Source of the DNA: Methylobacterium iners
GTDB taxonomy: Bacteria > Pseudomonadota > Alphaproteobacteria > Rhizobiales > Beijerinckiaceae
Direction of reading: 5' to 3'
Length of the DNA stretch: 64,000 bases
Assembly: GCF_022179305.1 (NCBI RefSeq)
Contig: NZ_BPQP01000004.1
Location: 62,001 to 126,000, forward strand
Shown here: positions 28,258-36,311 of the stretch, one piece after another
Layout: every line of letters starts with the position of its first letter
Position numbering within the stretch: position 1 is the first letter of the stretch
The notes under the pieces: model-generated
Seen by the model: only the letters and a program-made list of their open reading frames with translations
What the model was told of the DNA's origin: nothing
Databases searched by the model: none
Position numbers and translations under genes: made by a program

Positions 28258-31200
28258 ATGCCTACAGTTCGAGTTGGAAACCAAGATGTCGTTATCTCGG
28301 ATACGATCCCCGAGGAGGCAAGGGATGGGATCTATGCTGAGATTCTTGAGGAACAACGTGCTCAGCGTGAGGGTACCACTTCGCCTTCGGCAGCATATAA
28401 GACCCACATTATCGGAGATCAGACGATAGAGTTGCCGGATGACATGCCGGAGGATGTGCAGAACCAGATTATCAAACAGCACATTGAGTCATTGCCGGAT
28501 CGACGCGGCCAGACACAAGCGCCTCAGGTGAGTAGCAGCGGTTACACGACCTACATCATCAATGAGAAGGAGTACCAACTTTCAAATGATCTGACTGAGG
28601 AGCAGAAGACAGCCTTCTTTCATTCCAAGTTAGCCAGCCCTGATACTCAAAGCATTACCACCGACTCACTCCGGCATGACCCGGACTGGCTTCATGCTTC
28701 TAAGGTCACCTATTCAAAACGTGAGGGCAAGACGTTCACCGGGACTGATGCTGAGGCTGCTGACTACGGCATCAATCAGATGGGGTGGTTCAACTACAAT
28801 CTGCCGTCAATGGCTGTTGATGCAAACCGTATGAGGACAGCAGACCCGGAGGAGAAGAGGGCCTTCCTTCACCTCATGGAGACCTATGACAAGCTGGGGA
28901 TTTCATGGGGTGGCGTAGGTCGGGCACTCAAAGGATTGGCTGCTGATCCTACTACCTACGTCGGACTGTCTACCCTGGGCTTTGGCATGGCGGGTTCGGC
29001 GGCAGGCAAGGTGCTGACTAAGGAAGGCATCAAGGCCCTTCTTAAGACCGGCGTACAGGGCGGCATGGAAGGGGCGCTATGGACCGGCGTACAGGAAAGC
29101 GTTCAGCAATCTGCAAGGATCAATGCTGGGGGCCAAGCCGAGTTCGACACCGGGAAGGCTCTTGGTGCCGCGGCCCTGGGCGGTGTTGCAGGTGGTGTCC
29201 TCAGTGCCGGGGCTCAGGGTCTTATCAAGGGTGCCGGTAACGTACTCGGGAAAGACGCAGGAAGCCCCGTAGAGCAGCTTGTCGGGCGAGAGGCGGGACA
29301 ACTGCCCGGAAGCCCGTCCGTAGCCGCTGGTGACGCTGTGGTGCCTGAGGAATTGGCATCTCAGGCGGTGAGGCCGATTGATGCTCCTGTCCAACCGGCT
29401 GCTATCGATCAGCCAGCAGTGAAGCCAGGGGACGGAGCGGCTGAGGTCACACTTCTTGAGCAGGCGGTTGAGCCCAGGGCCAACACGTTACCGGCTTCAC
29501 CCCCAACCAATGACGTGATCGAAGCAATCCGTGGCGTTGCAGGGGAGCCTACCGGAGTGCGTGACTTCCCTCGCATCCCGTCTGCCATCGCTGAGACGGT
29601 GGAGCAACCGGTAGAACTGCTGTTGAGCAAGAGCCCTCGGGAGGTCGCACAATCGGTTGAGGAACTACGACGCTGGGCTTCCACGGGAGAACAGGAGCAG
29701 CTTGTCGGTTCTACCCTAATGAAGGCCACGAGGGCACTGGACGAGGAAGGAACGAAGGCGCTCGATTTCGCTCGGCAGGGTGACCTTCAAGCCCTTGAAC
29801 GGTTGGACCAGATCGATGCCATGCGGTCGATCATCAAGGCTGCTGACACCGACCTGTCTTCCATGAGCGGCACACGGTTGGGCGAGAGAGCCAACAACCA
29901 AGTCTTCAACACGAATGAGAACCGGGGACTAACCGTTGAGGACATTCTGAAGGATAAGGGTATCAATCCTGAGGCTGCTACACCGGAACAGAAGCTCTCG
30001 GCACAGGCAGACTACTACGACAGATATCAAGCATACCTTGAGAAGGCCCAAAAGCGAGATGAGATCAAGTCGCTAGAAGCTGACATCGAGACCAAGTTCG
30101 AAGCCGATGACATCTCAGGCGCTCTGCTTTCCATTGGTAGGCGCAGTGAAATCATCGATGGCCTGCTTGAGCAGGAGTTGATCAAGGGCGGGGTCATTAG
30201 CAGGACTCAAAGTGCAGCCAAGACTGGCCTCAAAGGGCTCAACGAGTACATTATCTCGACGGTATTCTCTCCTGCGACCATTGTAGCCAACACTCTGCCT
30301 GCTGTGCTCAAGACAGCTTACACGCCATTCCTTCAATACGTTGCTCACGATCCGCTCTCGAAGATCGAATTACGACGGATGACCTCAACCTACGGGGCGA
30401 TGTTTGCGAGCACGAGTACGGCGCTCAGGGCGGCACAGGCGGCATTCAAATACGAACGCTCTCTGTTGTCGCTAGAAGGAAACCGGGTCCTAGAGAACGG
30501 CACGGTCATACCCGGTCTGACAGGACGCCTGATCCGAACCTTCCCGCGCATCCTCAACACCACTGATGAGTTCTTCGCCCAGGTGAACTACCGGGGATTC
30601 GTGGTTGGACAGGCTACCGCCGATGCCGTGGAGGTTGCTGCTGCTAAGGGCTTGAAGGGGGCTGATGCTGACGCATTCGTGGATGCCAGGGTTCAACAAG
30701 CCGTTGCCCAATCCTTCGCTGACAAACCCGATGCGGTGAACACCCTGGCCTTTCTGAAGCACCAGGGCGAGGCAAGAGGGCTTACAGGAGAACGCCTCGA
30801 TCAATGGGTGAGGACCGAGCTTAACCGAAACGGTGAACTCCTGAAGGAAGCTACCGACAGGGCCGGGAGGGATTACGCCGACGACCTGCTCTTCAAGCGT
30901 AGGTTCAGCGGGGAGAACGGGGCTTCGACATGGGCTCAGCGGTATGAGGCGTGGGTCAATGAAAACCCGTGGATGCGTCTCGTAGGCCAGTTGTTTTTCA
31001 GGACGCCGGTTAGGGTCTTTGAGGAAGGCATCCGGCTTACCCCTGGGCTGAACCTGCTGTCCCATGTGGTGACAGGGCGATCCAGCATCATCAGTGACTT
31101 AAACGGACTGAACGGTCCCGTGAGGCAGATGCGAGCGCAAGGAGAATCGATGCTTTCCATGGCCTTCGCTGGTTCTGTCGCGATGCTCTACGCACAGGGG

Positions 31201-32235
31201 AGGATCACAGGGGGTGGCCCGACTGACCACAAGCAGAAGCGGGGACTAGAAGATGGGAAGCAGTGGGAACCCTACACACTCAAGTTCTCCGATGGTTCGA
31301 CCTTCTCCTTCAGAAACCTCGATCCCTTCGCTACCCCGTTCAAGATCATGGTCAATGCACTCGACAAGCTTTCTGTGCTGCAATACCGGAAGGCGCAAGG
31401 TGAGTATGTAGACGATGAGATGAAACTGGTAGGTGGTCACATCTCCGCAGCAACTTTATCTGTCGCTCAGGCTATCAAAGACGCGAACCTTATGGGAGGC
31501 GTTGATCAGATCGTTCAAATGGTTCAGATCATGTCTGATCCCGAGAACAAAGAGAACGCATTGTCTCGCTTCGCTGGACAGAAGCTTCAGCTTGCTATCC
31601 CGGCTGTTGTCTCTAAATCGAGTTTACAAGACAATCCAGTTCTAGCGAACCCTGTCTCATGGGAGCAGTACATCAGAGCTAAGGTAAACCCGAGTGATCC
31701 CCTAGTTGCGAAACAGTATGACCAACTCGGAAACGTTCGTACTCTTGCTAATCCGGCAAGTGCTCTGTTGGGCTTGAACTTCACGACCAAAGAACAACGG
31801 GAAGCCGGAAGAACAGCGAAGGAGCTACGGGTTCTGCGAGAGCTAAACACGATTGAACTTGCGTCGAGTAGCAGCTTCGCGATGCCTCCACGGTTCGCCT
31901 CAGTCTTTGGTGACATCGATTTAAGAACTAAAATGACAGAAGACGGCAAAGAAACCCTGTTCGATAGGCTGCAAAGGTACTACCGTGAGACGCCGGTTAT
32001 CGATCTCTTAGACGAGCATGTGGTGAGTAAGCCGCACCTCTCTTATGGTACGAAGTCGCAGGACGGCACCAAGGCACAAGTCGCCAACAAGATCATCGAG
32101 GGCTACCGGGAGTTAGCTGCCAACCGCCTCCTTCAGGAAGAAACTAACCTCTTCACAGAGCGACTACGACGCGAACGTTTGAAGGGTGACATCCTAGGGG
32201 GCGGAAAGGATGTCGGCTTTAGACCATACAAGTAG
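28258..32235 (+). CDS. Giant phage ejection/internal virion-like protein
   Basis: At 1325 residues it takes up over a third of the element. Three imperfect N-terminal repeats (about 3-34, 48-79, 97-127) share a strand-strand-DxxPEE-helix pattern (VVISDTIPEEARDGI; IELPDDMPEDVQNQI; YQLSNDLTEEQKTAF), common at the start of podovirus virion proteins. Then comes DPDWLHASKVTYSKREGK with GINQMGWFNYNLPSMA (140-186), Gly/Ala-rich hydrophobic stretches at 230-260 and 300-330 suited to membrane insertion, long helical regions, and near 1000 WEPYTLKFSDGSTFSFRNLD, a motif I associate with large phage internal proteins. I infer a DNA-ejection protein; no lytic motif was identified. It is full length with no frameshift. 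Start set by AGGAAGG. Confidence 0.75.
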   Translation: MPTVRVGNQDVVISDTIPEEARDGIYAEILEEQRAQREGTTSPSAAYKTHIIGDQTIELPDDMPEDVQNQIIKQHIESLPDRRGQTQAPQVSSSGYTTYIINEKEYQLSNDLTEEQKTAFFHSKLASPDTQSITTDSLRHDPDWLHASKVTYSKREGKTFTGTDAEAADYGINQMGWFNYNLPSMAVDANRMRTADPEEKRAFLHLMETYDKLGISWGGVGRALKGLAADPTTYVGLSTLGFGMAGSAAGKVLTKEGIKALLKTGVQGGMEGALWTGVQESVQQSARINAGGQAEFDTGKALGAAALGGVAGGVLSAGAQGLIKGAGNVLGKDAGSPVEQLVGREAGQLPGSPSVAAGDAVVPEELASQAVRPIDAPVQPAAIDQPAVKPGDGAAEVTLLEQAVEPRANTLPASPPTNDVIEAIRGVAGEPTGVRDFPRIPSAIAETVEQPVELLLSKSPREVAQSVEELRRWASTGEQEQLVGSTLMKATRALDEEGTKALDFARQGDLQALERLDQIDAMRSIIKAADTDLSSMSGTRLGERANNQVFNTNENRGLTVEDILKDKGINPEAATPEQKLSAQADYYDRYQAYLEKAQKRDEIKSLEADIETKFEADDISGALLSIGRRSEIIDGLLEQELIKGGVISRTQSAAKTGLKGLNEYIISTVFSPATIVANTLPAVLKTAYTPFLQYVAHDPLSKIELRRMTSTYGAMFASTSTALRAAQAAFKYERSLLSLEGNRVLENGTVIPGLTGRLIRTFPRILNTTDEFFAQVNYRGFVVGQATADAVEVAAAKGLKGADADAFVDARVQQAVAQSFADKPDAVNTLAFLKHQGEARGLTGERLDQWVRTELNRNGELLKEATDRAGRDYADDLLFKRRFSGENGASTWAQRYEAWVNENPWMRLVGQLFFRTPVRVFEEGIRLTPGLNLLSHVVTGRSSIISDLNGLNGPVRQMRAQGESMLSMAFAGSVAMLYAQGRITGGGPTDHKQKRGLEDGKQWEPYTLKFSDGSTFSFRNLDPFATPFKIMVNALDKLSVLQYRKAQGEYVDDEMKLVGGHISAATLSVAQAIKDANLMGGVDQIVQMVQIMSDPENKENALSRFAGQKLQLAIPAVVSKSSLQDNPVLANPVSWEQYIRAKVNPSDPLVAKQYDQLGNVRTLANPASALLGLNFTTKEQREAGRTAKELRVLRELNTIELASSSSFAMPPRFASVFGDIDLRTKMTEDGKETLFDRLQRYYRETPVIDLLDEHVVSKPHLSYGTKSQDGTKAQVANKIIEGYRELAANRLLQEETNLFTERLRRERLKGDILGGGKDVGFRPYK

Positions 32236-32368
32236 CACAGCGTAACTACGACGCCGCGATGGAAAATTGATGGGCAGATCAGTGGCTATCTCTGGCCTAT
32301 GGTCTGTCTAAACATTGATGACAAGGACTCTTATAGCTTGCCATCAGCTTGTATAAGGGGACATAAGA

Positions 32369-32716
32369 ATGCTTAAGAACCTAACGTCTGATCAAATTGA
32401 CCATATTATTCACTGTGTCGATGAGCTTAATCGGAAAGAGGCTGTACGGGTAGAGAACAGTGATCCTAGGGTTTCTATGAAGGAGTTTTCGGATAATCAG
32501 AAGCCGCTAGTTGATGCAGTTTCTAAACTGACACACGAGGAGCGTATGGAGTTGATGGCTGTCATGTGGATCGGTCGTGACTTCGACGGATCATTCGAGG
32601 ATGCCCTGGCCTATGCCCACGAGAGATCCGATGAGGGAGACGTGGGCTACATCACCGACAAGACCCTTGGTTTGAGCGCCTACCTTCGGACCGGACGTGA
32701 GAAGGTCGGGGCCTAA
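32369..32716 (+). CDS. DUF3775 domain protein
   Basis: The 115-residue soluble protein matches the DUF3775 pattern: LTHEERMELMAVMWIGRDFD, SFEDALAYAHER and the C-terminal YITDKTLGLSAYLRTG. The family is common in proteobacterial chromosomes and has no assigned function. The ATG at 32369 follows AAGGGGAC. It is the last gene before attR, a usual cargo position, and lies about 130 bp after the giant gene with its own leader. Confidence 0.82.
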   Translation: MLKNLTSDQIDHIIHCVDELNRKEAVRVENSDPRVSMKEFSDNQKPLVDAVSKLTHEERMELMAVMWIGRDFDGSFEDALAYAHERSDEGDVGYITDKTLGLSAYLRTGREKVGA

Positions 32717-32752
32717 GCGATGAGTGATGACAACCCTGTGCGGCGGGCTTGA

Positions 32753-32775
32753 CTGTCACACAGAAGTCTCACACA
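32753..32775. other. Candidate integrase arm sites near attR
   Basis: CTGTCACACA (32753-32762) is the exact reverse complement of TGTGTGACAG at 21877-21886 inside attL. TCTCACACA (32767-32775) is repeated directly at 21925-21933. Matching short sites on both inner flanks are what an arm-binding tyrosine integrase would need. Confidence 0.45.
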
Positions 32776-32832
32776 AAGAGGGCGGTTGCTGACCGTAACC
32801 CATTGGCAAGCCTAGAGGTACTTGGCTCTCCC

Positions 32833-32861
32833 GAGGTTCGAGTCCTCTTGGCCGCACCAAC
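32833..32861 (+). repeat. attR: right copy of 29-bp direct repeat (tRNA-Leu remnant)
   Basis: This is an exact copy of 21837-21865. Only the tRNA 3' part is present; the sequence upstream does not fold as a tRNA, so this is a junction and not a second gene. Confidence 0.93.
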
Positions 32862-32878
32862 CTGATCTCCTTCAGGTT
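32859..32878 (+). terminator. Displaced tRNA-Leu terminator
   Basis: AACCTGA (32859-32865) pairs perfectly with TCAGGTT (32872-32878), followed by a T-rich TTCTGCATTT. Before insertion it would have stood just after tRNA-Leu; now it is 11 kb away. Confidence 0.5.
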
Positions 32879-33357
32879 TCTGCATTTCGACGAAGCGCGA
32901 CGTGCGCATCCGATCATCGGCGGCGCGAGCCTGCTCGTGGAACGCCGACCCCTGCATTCCCTTGCCGTCGTTGGCTGCCCCGTCACGGATGACGTTCGGA
33001 CGGTCACGGATCGATCGTAGGCGGATGTTTGCGACGGGAAGGTCCGCGCGCCCTCGTCGGCATCTGTCACCGGTCGCGGCTCGGACCCCTTCATCATCGG
33101 CGAGCTACCTCAAGGGTGGACCGGCCCGGCCGTCGCCCCGCTGCAAGCACCGCGGTCACCAGGGACGCCGCAGACGGCGTTTCGAGCGCCCGCGCCATCC
33201 TCGTGGACAGCACGGCGACCTCCATGGATCGGCTGCCGTGCCGCAATCGATCGGATCGATCCAACAATCGTAGATTGCTAGGCTTGCCGCTCGGTTGGCA
33301 TGGCCTAGATGGGCCACGCCAGAGACTTGAGCGACGGAAACCCAAACCCCTCGCCGC
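32862..33357. other. Gene-free stretch between attR and the SWIM module
   Basis: About 496 bp with no believable gene on either strand. Near the right end TTGCCG (33284-33289) and TAGATG (33306-33311), 16 nt apart, form a candidate promoter for the SWIM module. Confidence 0.4.
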
Positions 33358-33423
33358 ATGACCCTGACGATTGCCCAGATTCTCGATCTCGCCCCCGATG
33401 ACGGGAGCCGCAAGGCCGGCTAG
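33358..33423 (+). pseudogene. 5' end of SWIM gene cut by in-frame TAG
   Basis: The ATG at 33358 opens MTLTIAQILDLAPDDGSRKA, the start expected for SWIM proteins of this type, and then runs into TAG at 33421-33423. The same frame continues with DQAKPAKWSGLGRAG and joins the intact downstream protein. In relatives as I recall them a Gln occupies this position, so a single C-to-T change in CAG would explain it. Confidence 0.7.
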
Positions 33424-33471
33424 GATCAGGCCAAGCCCGCTAAGTGGAGCGGGCTCGGGCGGGCCGGGACG

Positions 33472-34731
33472 GTGATCTGGGGCGAGATCAAGGGCAGCGG
33501 CGCCAGCCCCTACCGCACCGTTGCGGATCTCGCCGGGCCTGCCTCCAAATGCACCTGCCCGAGCCGGAAATTTCCCTGCAAGCATGGGCTCGGGCTGATG
33601 CTCGCCGACGCTGCCGCGCCGGTCGCTGCGGCCGAGCCGCCGGATTGGGTCGCCGCCTGGGCCAAGGGACGCGAGAGCCGGGCGACGGCGGCCGAGACCA
33701 AGGCGCGCGAGCCGCAGAAACCCGTCGAGGAGAAGGCGCAGGCCAAGCGCCGCCAGGCACGCGAGGAACGGGTCGCCGCCGCCCTGGACGAACTCGAGCT
33801 CTGGCTGCGCGACCTGATGCGGCGCGGGCTCGCCGCCGCGCGCTCCGAGCCCTACGCCTATTGGGATCGGATTGCGGGCCGCCTCGTGGACGGGCAGGCC
33901 CCGGGCCTCGCCCGGCGCGTGCGCGCCCTGCCCGGCCTCGCCGCGGCGGCGCCCGCGGCCGGCGCAGCACGGCGCGAGGAGGGGCTGGCGCTTGGAATCG
34001 GCCGGCTCGCCCTCCTGATCCAGGCGTTTCGGCGCCTCAATGCCCTCGCGCCCGAGCAGGCCGCTTCGGTTCGCGCGGCGATCGGCTACCCCGTGACCGC
34101 CGAGGAGATAGCGGCCCGGCCCGATCACACCGACGACTGGGCGGTGCTCGCCCATGCGGTCGAGGAGGAGGACCGGATCACCGCCCGCTCGCTCTGGCTC
34201 GTCGGGCGGCGGACGGGTGCGCTGGCACAGGTGGTCGATTACGGCGCGCCGGGCTCGCCACTGCCGCCGGTCCCGGCCGTGGGGCAGGATTTCTGCGGGG
34301 CTCTCGCTTTTCAGCCGGGCGAGCCGCCGCTGCGGGCCGTATTTCGCGAAGGCCGGGCTGCTCCGTCTCCTTCCGGGTTCCTGCCAGGCCGGGTGAGCGT
34401 AGGACAGGCGCTCGACGGCTTCGCCGCGGTGCTCGCCCGTTCCCCCTGGACGGAGGTTTGGCCCCTGCGCCTGGACAATGTCCGCTTCGGGCATCTGCCG
34501 GGCGAAGCAGCGGAGGCGCCCGCCGTCGGGATCGGCGATGCCACGGGATGCCTCGCCCTGCGGGCTAATCCGCACCTTCCGGCCCTGGTCGCCGTGGCGG
34601 CAGGCGGGCCGGTCGACCTGTTCGGGACCTATGACGGCTTCGGCCTCTCGCCCCTGGCCCTGGTGACGGAGGGGCGCCTCTATGCGGTGCCCGCCCAGGA
34701 CCCACGGCCCGTCCTGATGCGGGCGGCCTGA
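33472..34731 (+). CDS. SWIM zinc finger protein (N-terminally interrupted)
   Basis: From the GTG at 33472 the product is 419 residues. The SWIM motif C27-x-C29-x6-C36-x-H38 (KCTCPSRKFPCKHGLGLML) binds zinc and is thought to contact DNA or protein. A Lys/Glu/Ala-rich helical stretch follows (about 60-110), then a mixed domain of unknown fold. The natural start at 33358 is separated by an in-frame TAG, and no good ribosome-binding site precedes the GTG, so the gene may be weakly expressed, read through or inactive. It is the first gene of a five-gene module; its stop overlaps the DUF5691 start by one base. Confidence 0.8.
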   Translation: MIWGEIKGSGASPYRTVADLAGPASKCTCPSRKFPCKHGLGLMLADAAAPVAAAEPPDWVAAWAKGRESRATAAETKAREPQKPVEEKAQAKRRQAREERVAAALDELELWLRDLMRRGLAAARSEPYAYWDRIAGRLVDGQAPGLARRVRALPGLAAAAPAAGAARREEGLALGIGRLALLIQAFRRLNALAPEQAASVRAAIGYPVTAEEIAARPDHTDDWAVLAHAVEEEDRITARSLWLVGRRTGALAQVVDYGAPGSPLPPVPAVGQDFCGALAFQPGEPPLRAVFREGRAAPSPSGFLPGRVSVGQALDGFAAVLARSPWTEVWPLRLDNVRFGHLPGEAAEAPAVGIGDATGCLALRANPHLPALVAVAAGGPVDLFGTYDGFGLSPLALVTEGRLYAVPAQDPRPVLMRAA

Positions 34732-36281
34732 TGGCGGCGGGGACGGAGGGCCTGCCCAGCTCGGCCTGGAACGGCGCGCTCGCCGTGGCCCTGATCGGGG
34801 CGGAGCGCGCGCCGCCGGCGCCGTCAAGCGGACCCGTCGCCGATCTCGATGCCGGTGGCGACGCGGGCGCGCGACTGCTCTCGCGGATCGCCGCGGCCGG
34901 GCTTCATCACCTCGCGGGCGCGGGGCGCGCCGCCGAAGCGCTGACCCCGCTGCCGCCCCGCATCGGGACCGGGCCGGAATGCCCTCCCGCCGCCGCGACG
35001 CGGCTCACCCTGCTGCTCGCTGGCGGCACCGGCGTGCGGGACCGGCTCAGGGAATGGTGCGACCTCGCCGCCGCGGCAGGCGTGCGCGCGCCCATCTGGC
35101 TCCTTCCGGCGCTTGCGTCCTATCGACGGGAATTCCCATCGCTCGAGGCGATCGCCGGCCCCGAACTCGACTGGCTGGCGCGGGCCTGCGGCGACGCACA
35201 GGAGCCCCCCGCCTCGGCGCCAGATTGGACCGAGGGCAGCGCGAACGAGCGCAGCATCGCTTTCGCCGCCTTCCGTGAGCGCGATCCCGCCGGCGCTCGC
35301 GCCGCCCTGGAGGCCGGGTTCAAGGGCGAGAAGGCGACCATGCGCGAGACCCTCGTCGGCGCGCTAAGGGTGGGGCTGTCGGATGCCGACGCGCCCTTCC
35401 TCGAAACTTGCCTCGACGACCGGGCCGCGGGCGTGCGCGCGGCCGCGCAGCGCCTGTTGCCGTTCCTGCCCAACTCGCCCTTCGCCTCGCGAATGGCGGC
35501 TCGGGCAAAGGCGGCGCTCGCTGTGGAGGCCAAGCGCCGCCTGCTCCGTGCGACGACCTACGCCCTCGCGGTGACGCTGCCGGAGGAATCGCCGGCGCTC
35601 GCCCGCGATGGCGTCGAGCCCAAGAGCTACGAGAGGCGCGGGGGCGGCACGCGGGCCGGGCTCCTGCGGGATATCCTGGCGGCGGCGCCCCTGCATGCCT
35701 TCGCCGATCACCCGCCGCGGCTCTGGATCGAGCTGGCGCTTCGCAGCGACTTTCCAGATCAGATCTTCGAAGGGTTCTTCCAGGCCGTCGCCCGTGAGGG
35801 GGACCTCGCCTGGACCGGTGCCATGGCCGCCGTGCTCGGCGAGGCCTATGCCGGCCGGGTCGACGGCGTGCGGCGCACGAAGCCGCTCCTCGAATTGTGG
35901 GCGCGTGCCGTGACCCTGCTGCCGCAGGCCGAATGGGAGGCGAACCTGCGCTCGGTGATCGGCGGGGGCGAGATCGATGCGATCCTTTCGTTGCTTGGTC
36001 GCGGGCCTCCGCTGTTCTCGAAGGATTTCAGCATGGCAGTCCTCGACTGGCTCGCCAGGCTCTCCCGCGGGTCGCGCTCGGACCGCCACGACCTCGCGAA
36101 ATCCTGGCTGCTTCACGGGCTCGGCGCACGCCTCTCACCTGGAGACGATATCGCCGCCAGCGCCGCCGCCATCCTCGCGCGGCTGCCGGATGACCCCGAC
36201 GACAAGCGCCTTCCCGAGCAATTCGCCCGGCTGGCGGAGAAGCTGGAGCTGCGCACCGCCATGCGCCGTGAATTCGCCTGA
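34731..36281 (+). CDS. DUF5691 family protein
   Basis: The 516-residue protein begins AAGTEGLPSSAWNGALAVAL, and the region around 170-300 (ERSIAFAAFRERDPAGARAA; FLETCLDDRAAGVRAAAQRL) reads like HEAT-type helical repeats, in line with the DUF5691 family always found beside SWIM and MoxR/VWA genes. No catalytic motif is seen. The start ATG overlaps the upstream TGA (TGATG). A scaffold or adaptor for the ATPase is my inference from gene order and helical repeats. Confidence 0.83.
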   Translation: MAAGTEGLPSSAWNGALAVALIGAERAPPAPSSGPVADLDAGGDAGARLLSRIAAAGLHHLAGAGRAAEALTPLPPRIGTGPECPPAAATRLTLLLAGGTGVRDRLREWCDLAAAAGVRAPIWLLPALASYRREFPSLEAIAGPELDWLARACGDAQEPPASAPDWTEGSANERSIAFAAFRERDPAGARAALEAGFKGEKATMRETLVGALRVGLSDADAPFLETCLDDRAAGVRAAAQRLLPFLPNSPFASRMAARAKAALAVEAKRRLLRATTYALAVTLPEESPALARDGVEPKSYERRGGGTRAGLLRDILAAAPLHAFADHPPRLWIELALRSDFPDQIFEGFFQAVAREGDLAWTGAMAAVLGEAYAGRVDGVRRTKPLLELWARAVTLLPQAEWEANLRSVIGGGEIDAILSLLGRGPPLFSKDFSMAVLDWLARLSRGSRSDRHDLAKSWLLHGLGARLSPGDDIAASAAAILARLPDDPDDKRLPEQFARLAEKLELRTAMRREFA

Positions 36282-36311
36282 CGAGAGATCCTTCAAGGGA
36301 GATCGCCGCAA

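Larger units (their letters stand above)
21864..32861. mobile_element. Integrated element in tRNA-Leu (phage satellite or reduced prophage)
   Basis: About 11.0 kb lies between the two 29-bp repeats. It has lower GC and less biased codons than the flanks. Contents in order: tyrosine integrase, a leftward secreted protein, a non-coding stretch, serine resolvase, zinc-finger protein, family A polymerase-like protein, giant phage ejection-like protein, and a DUF3775 protein. No capsid, portal, terminase, lysis or conjugation gene is visible. The ejection-like protein argues for phage descent. Satellite, degenerate prophage and integrated plasmid-phage hybrid are all possible. Confidence 0.88.

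Noticed and set aside
32833-32861. Second tRNA-Leu gene at attR
   Set aside because: Only the last 27 tRNA bases plus two are present; no D or anticodon arm upstream.
32902-33413. Overlapping frames on both strands after attR
   Set aside because: No start with a ribosome-binding site, random composition; treated as intergenic.
33094-34827. 577-codon leftward frame over the SWIM gene
   Set aside because: Antisense shadow; the SWIM zinc-binding motif is on the other strand.
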